DNA from: Cavia porcellus
Taxonomy: Eukaryota; Chordata; Mammalia; Rodentia; Caviidae
Direction of reading: 5' to 3'
DNA length: 64,000 nucleotides
Assembly (NCBI RefSeq): GCF_034190915.1
Contig: NW_026947506.1
Location: 35,567,748-35,631,747, forward strand
This document shows, in pieces, positions 45,800 to 57,862 of this stretch (positions within the stretch are counted from its first letter, which is position 1; every line of letters starts with the position of its first letter). Below the pieces are notes generated by a model. That model was not told the DNA's origin, ran no database searches, and saw only the letters and a list, made by a program, of their open reading frames with translations. The position numbers were made by a program, and so were the translations under genes.

Positions 45800-47320
45800 G
45801 ACGTGTAGAGGGGAAGTTGACCCCTTTACGGAGGGAGATCAGGCCAGCCTGCTATTGGCAGACCCTGCCGTGGGTAAAGGGCGTGGCAGCAGATGGTCAT
45901 CCCTCTTAGGGAATGGAGCGGCAGCTTGGTGATGTCCACCTACCTCTGCCACACCCTGTTCTGGAACCGCTGTTACTGCAGGTGGTGGGGCAGGGGCACA
46001 GCCGTGGACAAGGACCGGGGTCCATGGACCATGCCAGTCAAATGTAGAACGATCGAGGGTTGGAGAGGGTTGGAGAGGCCGTAATTGGAGGCATGTGTAG
46101 TCAGGGTCAGGATCAGGGCTGGGCTGAGGGAAGGGCTGTCCAAGCAGAGGGCAGGCCCACACAGAGGCAGAAGTGATACAGCCCGGTAAGATCTAAGCGG
46201 AAGGTCTGTGAATTCAGTGACCACCCACAGTCCTCCCCAAAACCTGTCGGGACACAGCTGGAGTCTGATAGTGAGCACAGCTGGATTCTGATTGTGAGCG
46301 CTGCACCCACAGAGATCGTGGCCTGGGGCTCATTCCCCAGCTTCCACCCTTCATTGAACCATTATGCCGCCCAGAAGGGGCTCACGGGAAAGAATTGCCT
46401 CCATCCAAGGACTTCAGCGCCTGCTATGAGCTTCTCTGGTCGAGGAAGTACTCAGACCTCTCCTGGAGATAGTGCCGTCATTGTCCTCATTGGTCACCAT
46501 TCCCCACCATTTTTCTCCAGGCCACCTCCGCATGGCATCCTGTGTTGTCCTGTGAGTATCCAAGTTTTTAAACTCTGAACTCCTAGCTTAGACCCTTACT
46601 CACCCTACCTGGCAGGTTCAGCAGGAAGCAGCATTTTCCCCAGGGGGTTCCAGGGAAGAGGTGGCAGGAAAATTAACTATTAACCAAGAACAGCAGTAGA
46701 GGAATGTGGAGATGCCAGCGCCTGACAGCCTTTGCCACCCTTAGGCCCAACGAAGAGAAGGGTAAAATGGTATCCAGCCTGCAGTGAGCTGGAGGTTGAA
46801 GATAGGTTCACCCAGTGGGAGCTGTCACTGTAGAGGACAGTGAGGTGGGGCAAGAAGAAAACCCTAATCCTTCCCTCCCACACCCTATCACCTGCCAGCA
46901 CTGTTCTTTGGCCAAATCCACCTAGACTTGGAGGGCAGGGAACCAGAGGTCCAGCCCATTGGGGTCAATCTCCAGGGGTCAGAGCCAGGTAGAGAAGAAA
47001 TGCAGGGAGGCCCATAGGAGAGAATCAGCCACTCAGGCTCTGCCTCAGAACCCTCCCCTTTGTCAGGCAGGGACCTCATGTCACCCAGCATCTCCCCTGG
47101 ACCTTTCCCCACCTAATCTGTACCCATGTCTCCATTTCTTCCTCACTACCTTCCCAACAGAGGTTTTTGAAGGAGTCATTAGGGCTCCTGCCCCCCCACC
47201 CTTTCTGGTCTGTCCCTGCCTATGTCTCCCACTCAGCTGGGGGTCCTTCTGATACAGAAAAAATATAACTCCTGATCTGTTAGGTGTCAAATGTGCCAAG
47301 TTGGTGATCTCATAACATTG
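45800..47320. other. Upstream of ZNF316, no gene recognised
   Basis: GC-moderate DNA. A short near-duplicate (cacagctgga(g/t)tctgat, about 46253 and 46277) is present. No finger, KRAB or other coding family was seen. Confidence 0.4.
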
Positions 47321-47324
47321 TGAA

Positions 47325-47910
47325 ATAAAGTTACCAAAGGAGGAAGTTATCCCAAAAGAATTAAAAGCATCACACCACAGCATTATATGTGCATCCATGT
47401 TTACAGCAGCACAATTAGTAATAGCCAGATCTTGGAAACAACCCAAATGCCTATCAACTGAGGAATGGATAAAAAAGATGTAGTATTTTTATACAATATA
47501 GTACTACTCAGCCCTAAAGAAGGAAAAACTGGAGACTTTTATAGGCAAATGGATGCAACTTGAGAACATACTCATAAGTGAAATAAATAAGACACATATG
47601 TATAAACATATTGTGTCACTAGTATAAGAAGCTGAAAGAAACAACATATGTATATGTGTATGTATGTGTGTGTGAATATAAAAAATAGATAATAGTTATA
47701 CTACCCATTTCTCTTAAGTTAACTAAAGAGAAAGATTTGTGCTGGTACTGTTCAGACTATTGAATGCAGATGTCTTGTGCTCCAGGTGAATGATTTGAGG
47801 ATGACAATGCACAGTGTATGTACCATTGTTGCACCCTGATTGACATGTTTTAAATTTTTGTTTTAGTTTTTTTTCTTTTTATTCTCTATTTGAAATAAAT
47901 TGGTTTTGGG
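47325..47910 (+). mobile_element. L1 3' end (ORF2 tail and 3' UTR)
   Basis: cacagcattatatgtgcatc, atgtttacagcagcacaatt, aatagccagatcttggaaac, ctatcaactgaggaatggat and actactcagccctaaagaag, ending in a T/G-rich then G-run stretch, are the classic L1 tail order. 5'-truncated and dead. Confidence 0.9.
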
Positions 47911-47929
47911 GGGGGGGAAGGAAGTTAGA

Positions 47930-49835
47930 GTTTTATTGGAAATAAAGGCAAAAAGAATAGCTCCTTGATTTCCAGGAGGGGTCCCAAATGGGTGACCACC
48001 TCAGCCTTTTGTCAGGGGTAATTTATATAACAAAATCACAATGTAAGTACAACGTGGATCAAACTACAATCAACTGCCGGGGGCTTAACTCAGCAATTTA
48101 AGTGCCTGCTTGGCAAACACGAGATCACGAGTTTCAATACCAAAAAAAAACTGCAATCAGCCTATAAAATTATGAGTCTAGCTGCTGAGCTAATATTGAT
48201 CCAATAGGGAAACGAGTCAACATAGCAAGGATACATGGAAAAAGCAAAGACACTTTTGGGAAAGGAGGAGAGCTTGGGTCCAGATGTTCTGGTTACACAC
48301 CTATGTGTCTGATGCCTGTCTGGGCCCACTGGACTGAGTAGTGCTAATGACACTATAATCTCAAGCTGCCATTTATCTCTAGGGAGCCATGAGGCCTTGC
48401 TATCCCTTCGCCATCCCGAGGCCTGGTTGCCCCCAGCCACAATTCCGATGTCTGTATTTTTTTGTACTGACTTCTTTGAGGAGCCCAATCCCTCTCTGAC
48501 TTCATATTAATTTCTATCTAACTTAGGTTCTGTAATACTTCCTCAGAGTGGAGGCGGGGCAGAGAGGCCTTGGTCCCCAGGTCCTTCAGTTTCATCCCCA
48601 TCTCTGAGGGTCCTCTCTCCTGTTGCCTGTGACACAGTTTCCAAGGTTCATTTGATTCACAACCCTGAGAGCACAGTCAGGCAAAGACTCCATTCATGCA
48701 TCCTAGGTAAAATTGGGGCTGCTACCCCCAAAGTGATCTGTCCCCTGCCCCAGCCTCGTAACTTCCTGAGCAGAGTGCTCAGGTGGGCCACCCACCATTC
48801 TCTGAGAATTAAACCTAAACCATGAGATAGGAGTCTCCAGATCTTTGTTTTACAGTCAGATATATTTTCCAGTCATTCAACCCTGACTGGCCCCTTCCAC
48901 TGGTCCTGCCTTCTCTGGGCAGTGAACCTGGCCAACAGCTTGGCTAAGTCTAGGCGCACAACCCTTCTCCAAGCCCAGTGTTATCTTTGTGCCTGCTCAG
49001 GATAATGCATAGCTGTCCCAAAAAAGCCATTCTTGCCTGACCCATACCCTAAGTCCAGAGTAAGCTGCTCCAGGTGTCTGTAGCCATGCTCTGCATGGGG
49101 AGACCCAGGATCCAATCCTGGCCTGCCTACCCCTTCTTCTGACCTCACGTGTCTGTGTGCAGTATTTGTGCACAGCACATGCTCCTGAAAGCACAGTGTG
49201 GCCCCCACTGCTCTGGGTTCATGAACCTCATGGCCCCAGGAAGGTTCTGCTCACTGGCTTTCCCTGGATCTCCCTTCCTATACATTCTAGGACCAAAAGC
49301 ATACCTTACCCCCCTCTCCATCCCTTTAAGATCTGTGGCCTCATGCCTAGACTCGCAGGCTATGCACATACACACGCATACACACAAACACACACATGCT
49401 GCTTTTGCTTCACTCGGTATGACCAGTCACATGCATTGCACTCTGCTGTGTGCTGGGTTCTGCACTCATTCCCTGAGGAGCTCAGGCCCTGAAGCCAAGC
49501 AAGGTAGAGTTGGGGGAGACCTACAAATTGGGGCCACATAGTTCACTCTGCTCTAAGAATCATATGCAAAGGGATGTGACAACCAGATGAAGAATATCAG
49601 GACTGCAAAAGGCAGAGAGAGAGAGCAAGAAAACTAATTGTGCCCCAGGACTGTGGAAAAAGATGGAGTGTCAGGAAGGAGAGACCCACAAGAGCAAGTT
49701 GGCTCATAACACTCTAGGGCAACATGTGGAGACCAGCACATCTGTCCAGACTGGGCTAAGAACCTGCCCCCACACTTGGGGATGGGACTCAGGGCATCTG
49801 AATTTACCGTGGGATCCCTCTAAGTCAAAAGTATG
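47930..49835. other. Mostly unrecognised non-coding DNA
   Basis: Contains one degraded ID SINE (48075-48150) and a short CA-rich patch near 49370-49396. No gene is recognised. Confidence 0.45.
48075..48150 (+). repeat. ID-type SINE (plus)
   Basis: ccgggggcttaactcagcaa, gcctgcttggcaaacacgag, atcacgagtttcaataccaa, then poly(A). Confidence 0.75.
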
Positions 49836-49837
49836 AT

Positions 49838-50048
49838 CCAGCCAGGGATGGTGGTGCACACCTGGAATTCCAGCACTCTGGGAGGCTGAGGCAGGAGGAT
49901 CAAAAATTCCTCCCCATCCTGGGCAACTTAGCAACTTATCTCAAAGTTGTCTCAAAATAAAAGGAAAAAGAAAATAGGTGGAGTGGGGTGGTGGGGAAGT
50001 AGCTCAGTGCAAAAGCCTTGGGTTTAATACCTGATAATAAAAAAAAGT
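49838..50048 (+). repeat. B1-ID composite SINE (plus)
   Basis: cagccagggatggtggtgca, cagcactctgggaggctgag, then gtggggaagtagctcagtgc and a poly(A). Confidence 0.92.
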
Positions 50049-50049
50049 G

Positions 50050-50153
50050 TGGGGGCTGGGGATTTAGCTCAGCGGCATAAGCGCCTGCCTTGCAAGCAGG
50101 CAGTTGTGAGTTCGATCCCTGGTACCGATAAAAAGGAAAAAGACAAAAAAAAA
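50050..50153 (+). repeat. Young ID-type SINE (plus)
   Basis: ggggctggggatttagctca, cgcctgccttgcaagcaggc, gtgagttcgatccctggtac, then gataaaaaggaaaaagac and A. Inserted right behind the tail of the previous SINE; the short repeat gtgtg flanks it. Confidence 0.95.
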
Positions 50154-50159
50154 TTTAAA

Positions 50160-51775
50160 AAAAGAGTGTGACCTTGGCTGGCAGTGATATGGCACTGTGA
50201 TAATGACTGTAAGTATAGATATGGTGTTGGTATCCCTATAGCAGATGATAGGAAACTGGAGTGGAATTTGCAGGTATGCCCAAGGCCAGCATGTCACCTG
50301 CCACCCTGCAGGGCACTGATGGGCTGGAGCACAGCAAGGGAAGGGAATCTTTCTGCCCGATGTTAACTGAAAGCAAACAGTGGGCCTTCTGGCAGGAAGT
50401 GAGGAGGGGCCAGCCCACACTGGAGCTTGGTCTGCTGCCACCAGCTGCTCACGTTGCTGGAGGAGAGGGGGCTTGCAGCCCACATGTGGACAAAGCCCAC
50501 CTGAGTCTGTGCACCCCAGGGAGAAAAAGCAGGAACAAGAAAGGCAGATGCCCACACTGGGTGTAGCAGCTTCCCCTTAAGGACACAGGGCAGAGGCGGG
50601 CTGGGCAGGAGGGCAGCAGCTGCCCATCCAGCCTCAGTTTGAGCGCTGGCCCAGTATCACAAGCTGGTCTGGGAGGAAAGACGGCAGTGCAAGGCACAGC
50701 TGCCGCCTCCAGGCATCAGGCTTGAGGCAGAGCAAGTCCCAAAGTCCTAACAATGAGGTGCAGCCCCAAGCGCGATGGGCCAGGGGCTGACAAAAGCAGA
50801 GATGACATCCCTACTTCACAAGACAGGTAGTACTGCCAAGCCTGAGAGGTAGACAGAAACTGGGACATGGTGGGTCAGGGGACTCTAAGCTTGAGTCAAG
50901 AGCAGAAAATGGAGTTTGGGACAAGTCCCAGGGACCCTGAGGTGGCAGGCAGAGGAGGATTGTGATTTGCCAAAACGGATGAGGAAATAGCAGGGGATCC
51001 AGGAGGCTGGTAAAGAGCAATTCAAAGACTGTTAGGTGGTCTAGATGGATGGTGACAAGATAACAGAAATGGGAATTCTGTGGCCTGGTTCTATGATCCC
51101 TGACACCACTGTAAAAAAATGAGACCTCCCTTTGCTCCTTGTCCTTCCAGAGGGAGCCAGTCCTTCCTGCCTCAGACCTCCCTGGGATGCCTGTGTCCCT
51201 CAAGTCTGTCACCATCTTTCAGCCAGACAACTGCAGGGCATGGTGGGAGGGGGTGGAGGGGAGACAGCTCCGGACCTACTTGCAGACAGAGGTGACAAAA
51301 GTGTTCCCCAGGCAAAGTTAAGCCAAGCCCAGCTCCCTGCAATGAAAACAAAGAGCAAGCGGGGATGGGGGGAGGTCTCTACTGCAGAGAGGGGAGGACC
51401 AAGGACCTGGGGATAAAAACCCTCTCCTCCACCAGACCACAGGCTCTTCGGGAGCTCTTCAAAACTCCCTCTCCACCTTTGAACTTCTGTGCCATCTTTG
51501 TGTTGCCCAGTTATAGTGCTAATCTCACCAAGGCAGTTTAGCCAGAACCTCACCCACAGCACAGAATCCTTGCCCTCATCACCCTGAAATCCCTCATCTC
51601 CCACCTCCCCTAGGTGATGTCTGCTAACCCCGACTGCCTCACAAGCATCTTTAGTCTGTCTGCCTGGAAGCTCTCTTGCTTAATAATATTCCACCCACCT
51701 GCCTGCACCCTGACTCCTTGACTGTAAACCTCCATGTGCAGAATTGAGCCCAGTTCTATACTGAGGTCTCTTTCC
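50160..51775. other. No gene recognised
   Basis: GC-moderate DNA whose frames show no family. Pyrimidine-rich 51420-51640 has L2-like flavour (gacctgggg... then cctggaagctctcttgct), not enough to call. Confidence 0.4.
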
Positions 51776-51777
51776 TC

Positions 51778-51875
51778 TTTTTTTTTTTTTTTTTTTTTTG
51801 TACCAGAGATGGAACTCATGACCTTATGCTTACTAGGCAAGCGCTTGAGCCACTGAGCTAAATCCCTGGCCCTTC
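51778..51875 (-). repeat. ID-type SINE (minus)
   Basis: A T tract (51779-51799), then gtaccagagatggaactcat, accttatgcttactaggcaa and gctaaatccctggccc. Confidence 0.9.
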
Positions 51876-52479
51876 TTTCCTCTTTTTGCACTAGCTCCTG
51901 AATTAAATTGGTCTTTAGCACCGTAAGTACTGACTAGCTGTGGTCTTTTTCAGAGAACACATCTGTTACCTGCCTACCCTGGGCATGTGGAGTCTGAGCA
52001 GGAACATGGGTCAGCATCCTGTATTTTAGGATCTTTTGCTGCTCTATGGCATAGGAGCCTAGGAACAGGCCAGAAAGTCTTTCTGTAGGAGGAGACAGCT
52101 GCTGTGCAAGTCCTGGGAACTGAGTGGGAGTGAGCTCTGTCCAGCCAAGAGGCCAGACTTGGGACTGTAGGCTGGCCTGAAGCCCACAAGTGTGGACAGA
52201 GACATCCTGGCTCTCACAAGTTGCAGACTGATTCAGAGGCCTGGTTTCTTCCCCCACCTGCAATACGTGACCTATAGTAGGCTGTGTGAGAAGCTGCCTG
52301 GCCACTGCTGGATGACCACACAGCCTTCCAGCCTCCTCGGGGAGGACAAGGAAAGAAGTAGGCAGACACCCCTAGTGAAGTGTTTCATGAACACATTTGA
52401 GTATCCCTCTCCCTCATTCCCTCCAAACAGCTTATAGATACATTACATAGGCATGGAAATTGTTTTACTGTTTTTGGTT

Positions 52480-52655
52480 TGGTTTTGTTGGTACTGGTAA
52501 TTGTACCCAGCTACATCCCCTGCCCTTTAAAAAATATTTTTACTTTGATACCAGGTCCTGGTAAGTTGTCCAGGTCAAGCTAAGACCTCCCAGCCTCCTG
52601 CCTCAGCCTCTCGGAGTGTTATCATTACAAGCGTGTACCACCATACCCAGCTATG
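52480..52655 (-). repeat. ID-B1 composite SINE (minus)
   Basis: ttggtactggtaattgtacc (ID), then ttgataccaggtcctggtaa, ctgcctcagcctctcggagt and gtgtaccaccatacccagct (B1). Confidence 0.85.
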
Positions 52656-53174
52656 ACAATGGAAGTGTATCAGACAAAAATGTGTGCCTTCTCTGGGCCC
52701 ATTAGATTTCTTCTATATTACTTCGATGGAACTGTTTTAAAATCACTTCTTCTCCTAGTAAATTTGAGGCAATCTGTGAGGATTAAGTTCATCAGTACCA
52801 GAAAAGTCCAGCCAAGCAGCCTTGTCCTTGTGTCAAGGCATCCTGGAGTGGGTCTGGGGCTGGTCTGGCAGTCCCCCAGCTGTGGACAACCTAATGCCTG
52901 CTCTGCATTCCCTGGGAACAAGCCACACTGCTGGAAGCAAGAAGCAAACGTCATTAGTGAGTGGTTTTAAATCACATTTTTCAAAATTGGTTTGTATTTA
53001 TATATTATTGTACCGCTAATTATTTACTTATTTCTAACAAAAATAGATACAGGAAAGGAAATTGAAGGACAGTATAGCAGTGCTAAATTCTCACCTACAA
53101 CTTCAGGAAGACAATAGACAATGCCTCAAACAATGTCAAGAAATGGCATACAGATTTATTCCTGAGAAGTTGGG

Positions 53175-53365
53175 AAACTGATCATGGCAGTGCACGCCTG
53201 TAATCCAGAACTCTGGGAAGCTAAGGCGGGGGGAGGGGGGGTTGAAAATTTGAGCCTAGCTGAGACAACCAAATGAGTTAGTGAGACCCTGTCTCAAAAG
53301 TAAAAAATTTAAAAGTGCTAAGGGTGTGGCTCAGTGTAGAGGCACTGGTTCGATCAAAAGAAGGC
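53175..53365 (+). repeat. B1-ID composite SINE (plus)
   Basis: tgatcatggcagtgcacgcc, gagaccctgtctcaaaagta, then gctaagggtgtggctcagtg. Confidence 0.85.
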
Positions 53366-54030
53366 AGGAAGGGGAGGGAGGAGTAAAGGTAGGGGAAGAG
53401 GTAAAGAAAAGGGGGAAATTATGATCTAAATATCAGAAAAAAACAACTCAAATAATTGAAAAAATTGGAAAAGAAAGAGGCGAAAGGAGTGCAAATGGGG
53501 AGGGTGGGCCAAGGATATCTGTACTTTGTCATAAGCCTTTTGGGGCCAGGCCTCAGGGAACAGAAAAACCTCTAACATGACACAACGTAGTCCGAAGTGC
53601 AGCCTACAGAAATATTCACCTAGCTGCCAAGAAAGCCCTTTGGCCTTTATCACACCTGAATGCCTCAGACAGGGACAGGAAGGACATCACACTCAGATCC
53701 CTCTGTCTCCCTCTGGTCTCTAATACAGGTAATACCTTGAGCCCTTTTCTGATTCCCTCCCCAAAACCAATCTTTTGCTTACCTTATGTACCCTTGCATA
53801 TATGATAATTTGATGAGAAACTAAGAGTAATTATACATTGGTAAATTTTCAGGATTTTTAGAAACTCCTGTTGCAGAGGTACTTATGCAACTGTAAAAAC
53901 TAAATGTGTGTACACTCCTGACCCTTCCGCTAGTATCTATTAACTGTTCAAGATAGTAGATGACAAATTAATAACATGTCATATTCAAAAACTTTCTGGA
54001 TCTTATCCTTGAAAGGTTCTAGCCCTAGTG
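53366..54030. other. No gene recognised
   Basis: Purine-rich after the SINE tail (53365-53420), then AT-rich DNA. The end (54000 on) grades into LTR-like sequence. Confidence 0.35.
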
Positions 54031-54360
54031 TAAATTACTGTACAGTTATGGCGGTGGTCTAACATGGCGGAAGGCCAAAGCAGGAATGCCTACCACTTCC
54101 TGCTTCTTCTTCAGCCCTAACTGAAACTCCCCTTCCTGTTTGCATGCACAGAGAATTCCCATCAGTTCCTCACACATCATCAATATCTGCCCCAGGCACC
54201 ACTTCAATCAGCAGAGGTCATATAACTCTTTGCCTGTCTGTATCTGGTCAAAGGAGACAGCCCAGCCACCATGGGTTGTGTGCTCCTTTCCATGTCCTCA
54301 ACTCAATAAACCTGTTCATTTTATATTTTTGCTTCTCTATTGTGCCAAAATCTTCTAACA
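54030..54360 (+). mobile_element. Possible older LTR left of the retrovirus
   Basis: It starts tgtaaattac (about 54030) and ends ttctaaca (about 54359). Inside is a polyadenylation-like caataaacctg near 54305 and pyrimidine-rich stretches. This resembles a gammaretroviral LTR in layout, without a family match. The 60 bases after it read like the start of a retroviral transmembrane segment, so it could belong to the outer retroviral remnant. Confidence 0.35.
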
Positions 54361-54419
54361 ATCCTTATCCTCCTTACGGGAAGCCATTACTAGCTCCTCT
54401 TGGTGGAACTCTTAGTTAA

Positions 54420-54797
54420 AGTTGTAACCTAGTTCTAACCAATGCACCTCCTTTCTGTTCTGTATGTGCCGTTTCAATAGAGATTAAAATTCCATCTCCA
54501 GTAAAGACTTAAGTTTCAGTTTCTTGTAATCCCCCCACCCCCCTTCAGCCTATCTGCAATACAATGTGCTGTCCTTAAGAAACGTTTAACTACAAGGAAG
54601 TTATCAAACTGGATCAAAGTTTGCAACATTCCTGTGGTTTTCGGCTTTAAAACCTAACCCTTTTAGCTGTAAGGCATGCAGTCTCCAAATTGACTCCCAG
54701 AGATTGCGTCGCCAGGCCTGGCCAAAAATAAAGCCTTTGCTCCCCGAATTTTAATTTCTTGCTTCCTTGGTTTTATTCCGGGGTCCGAGCTATCACA
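54420..54797 (+). repeat. 5' LTR of inner endogenous retrovirus
   Basis: Its match at 58772-59150 starts tgttgtaacc and ends gctatcaca; here the first base is mutated to A. AATAAA lies at 54727-54732 and a TATA-like gctttaaaacc near 54640. The copies differ by about 24 substitutions and one indel over 378 bases (counted by eye). Confidence 0.93.
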
Positions 54798-54799
54798 TT

Positions 54800-54817
54800 T
54801 GGGGGCTCATCCGGAAT
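54800..54817 (+). promoter_or_regulatory. Primer binding site, tRNA-Pro type
   Basis: tgggggctcatccggaat begins 2 bases after the LTR and resembles the proline tRNA 3' end complement used by many gammaretroviruses, with a few mismatches. Confidence 0.85.
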
Positions 54818-55589
54818 GGAAGCAAGACCCCTGACTCAATTCTGAACACCTAAAAGTAAGTACTCTGGAGGGATTAATTAGACCACGGTCAGTTCGCACA
54901 TTGGGAGGGGACGCCCTCAATTTTGGGAGTGGGAACCTCCCAAGGACAGAGTCAATTGGTTTTTTGGGATGAATCTCGTCCATTTGTGACTCTGCCCCAT
55001 GAGGGGATCCACTCCATTGGTTAATTTGTTAATTCCTCCAGATCCCAAAATTTGACCAATTCCAAAGTTTGGCCAATTTTTGAGCAAAGGCCATTTTTGC
55101 TGCAGCTTGTCTTGTCTTGTTTGTCTGACCATGTGTCCATTTGTTCTAATTGTTCTCCTTTTGGTAACCCCAAATCTAACAGAACATTCTCTCCTAGGAA
55201 ACCCTTCTATGAGCCTAAAATGAACAAAGGGATTTAGATATTTATGTTCAGTGTTTCTGTACTTTAGAATTGTCTGCCTGTTTGAATTTGTTACTAACTT
55301 AGGGGCTTGTTGCCCATTTCTGTTGCAGGATCCATATGGCTTATTAGACTCAAGGTTCATAATAAAAAAATTATTTCCTTTAGCTCACCAAACTGTGCAC
55401 GAAGCAACCTTTGTTTGTGTCTTTAATGTTGTGGCGCCTTGTTTAATGTTTTAGTCCTCAATTGATTACTTGCAACCTCGACATGCCTTTTAAAAAGAGC
55501 ATTTTTCTTTCTGGTTAAAATGTAAACATATCTGCACATATATATGTATATTTATTGTTTTTAAGAATCATATCAACTTTACCAAGTAA
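54818..55589 (+). other. ERV leader and gag-to-RT deletion region
   Basis: A donor-like aaaagtaagta (GT at 54856) could be the retroviral splice donor. The remaining sequence shows no gag, protease or reverse-transcriptase core; I recognise nothing else in it. Confidence 0.6.
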
Positions 55590-57840
55590 ATTTTACCAAA
55601 ATAGCCCGCCCACTGTATGACTCCCTTAAGGGAGAGACTCAAAAGTCATTAAACTGGACAGACGAATGCAAACAGGCCTTCCAGCAGCTCAAGCGGGCCT
55701 TGACAGAGGCCCCAGCCCTGGGACTCCTTGATGTTACCAAGCCGTTCACCTTGTTCATAGATAAACTCAGGAGCATTGCCAAAGGAGTCCTAACCCAGGA
55801 CACTGGCCCTTGGAAGAGACCTATAGCCTACCTCTCCAAAAGACTGGATCTGGTGACAGGAGGATGGCCCCCCTGCCTGAGAATCCTAGCTGCTGTGGCA
55901 ATGTTACTTAAAGAGACTAAAAAAAAAAAAAAAACTTACTTATGGACAGAAGATTTCTGTGGTGATCTCCCACAGTTTAGAGACTCTTATCAAAACCCCT
56001 CCCAAAAAATGGCTCTCAAATGCTAGAATTTTACACTATCAGGCCCTGCTTCTAGACCCAGAGTTGGTAGTTTTCAAGACTTCTTCAGCTTTAAACCCAG
56101 CTACTCTTATGCCTGACGATGACCTGAGGAACAAAGGACACCTCTCCATGAGCGTGCTGACATCCTCTAAATGCAGCAGAACCTATGGGCTGATCTTACC
56201 AACCAGCCTTTGGGAAATGCCGACAACTATTTCACCAATGGAAGCAACTTCATCCAGAATGGCAAACGAGTGGCCGGGGCAGCAGTGACCACCGAAAAGG
56301 AGGTACTCTGGGTTAAGTGGTTAGAGCGTGGCCAAAAGGCAGAGCTCATTGCTTTGACTGAGGTGCTAAAACTAGCCACGGGAAAGAGGGTAAACATCTA
56401 TACTGACAGTAGATATGCTTTTGCTACTGTACATGTACATAGAGCCATCTATCAGGAGCGAGGTCTCTTAACCTTGGCCGGGACTAAGATAAAAAAAATG
56501 CTCCACAGATCCTAGACTTGCTGGCAGCAGTCTGGCTGCCTCAGCAGGTTGCTTTTATTTACTCTAGGAAACAATTTGGTAGATCAGGCCACTCGAAAAT
56601 AGCCACTACATCAGAGGGGCCAACCGAGGAGGTAACTGCTCTGATGTTGGTTCCTCCCACTTTATCAGAACCGGTCTACATAAAGAAGGACCTGCAGTTA
56701 GAACCTCAACTTGGAGCGAAATCCCCCACCCCAGGGGGCTGGTAGCAGTTACCTGATAAATGAGTACTGTTACCAGAGGCACTAGGGCAGGAGCTGTTAC
56801 ACCAGGCTCACCAAACTACCCATTTAGGGGGAACTAAATTTGCTGAATTGTTCAGAAATTGGTTTTTTATTCCAAAACTCTCCAAACTGACCACCTCTTT
56901 GAGCTCCAGATGCCCACAGTGCTTGTTAGTCAACTCAGCCAAGAGCTCTACGCTGGAGACCACTCGACATTGAGGAATTGTTCCAGGAGAACATTGGGAA
57001 GTAGACTTGACGGACATGGTAAAGCCTGGTTTACAGGGGCACCACTATCTCTTGGTATTAGTAAACACCACTGGCTGGGTAGAGGCGTTCCCTACTAAGT
57101 CCAAGTCAGCTTTAGTGGTAGTTAAAAAGCTATTGCATGAGATCATACCTTGATTTGGCCTCCCACTATCAATGGGGACTGATAATGGCCCGGCTTTCAT
57201 AGCCCAAGTCACCCAAAAGTTAGCCCAGGCATTAAAGATTAATTGGAAAACTTCACTGTGCCTATCGGCCACAAAGCTCAGGACAAGTAGAACATATGAA
57301 CCAAACTCTCAAGGACACTTTAGCTAAGCTGTCTTTAGAAACTGGTGATAATTGGGTGAGCCTTCTTCCCTTTGCACTGTTAAGAACTAGATGTACCCCA
57401 TATGTTTCTGGAATTTCCCCCTTGGAAGCTATGTTTGGAAATCCCCCTCAACTGGTACTGAGACTGTCAGAGGACAAATTAGTTGAAATAACTAACCAAA
57501 ATCTCATTAAGTCCCTGCAGACACTCCATCCTGTGTTGGCCTCAATCCACCAGCTGTTTAGATAAAAACACTCGAACCTGCCTTCAGAGATGCCACTCAA
57601 AGCACCCATCGAGCCAGGAACTTCTGTCCTGGTGTGACATCATGATCGAGACTCCCTTGAACCCCGCTGGAAAAGACCTTTCACCGTGGTGCTCAGTACC
57701 CGCTCTGCCATCAAGGTAGCAGGAAAAACTGCATGGATTCACCATACTCACGTAAAGCCACTGGAAATAGCGGACAATGAGGGACATACTCAGTGGACTA
57801 TACAGCAGACTGGTAACCCCTTAAAGTTAAAATTGACTAA
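55590..57840 (+). pseudogene. pol: ERV pol remnant: RT connection, RNase H, integrase
   Basis: The frame starts late in reverse transcriptase: GLLDVTKPFTLFIDKL and LGKRLDL-type connection residues at 55700-55870, then an A run at 55920-55934 that shifts the frame. RNase H follows ([20 protein letters not shown] at 56399-56460, preceded by [18 protein letters not shown]) and has a stop at 56515. Integrase pieces follow in several frames from about 56750: [13 protein letters not shown], TDNGPAF (about 57180) and HPVLASIHQLF, ending with an SH3-like tail near 57660-57750 (RWKRPFTVVLST). Catalytic core pieces are split by stops and frameshifts, so no enzyme is possible. Confidence 0.88.
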
Positions 57841-57862
57841 ACATAGTTAGATTATACCAGTC

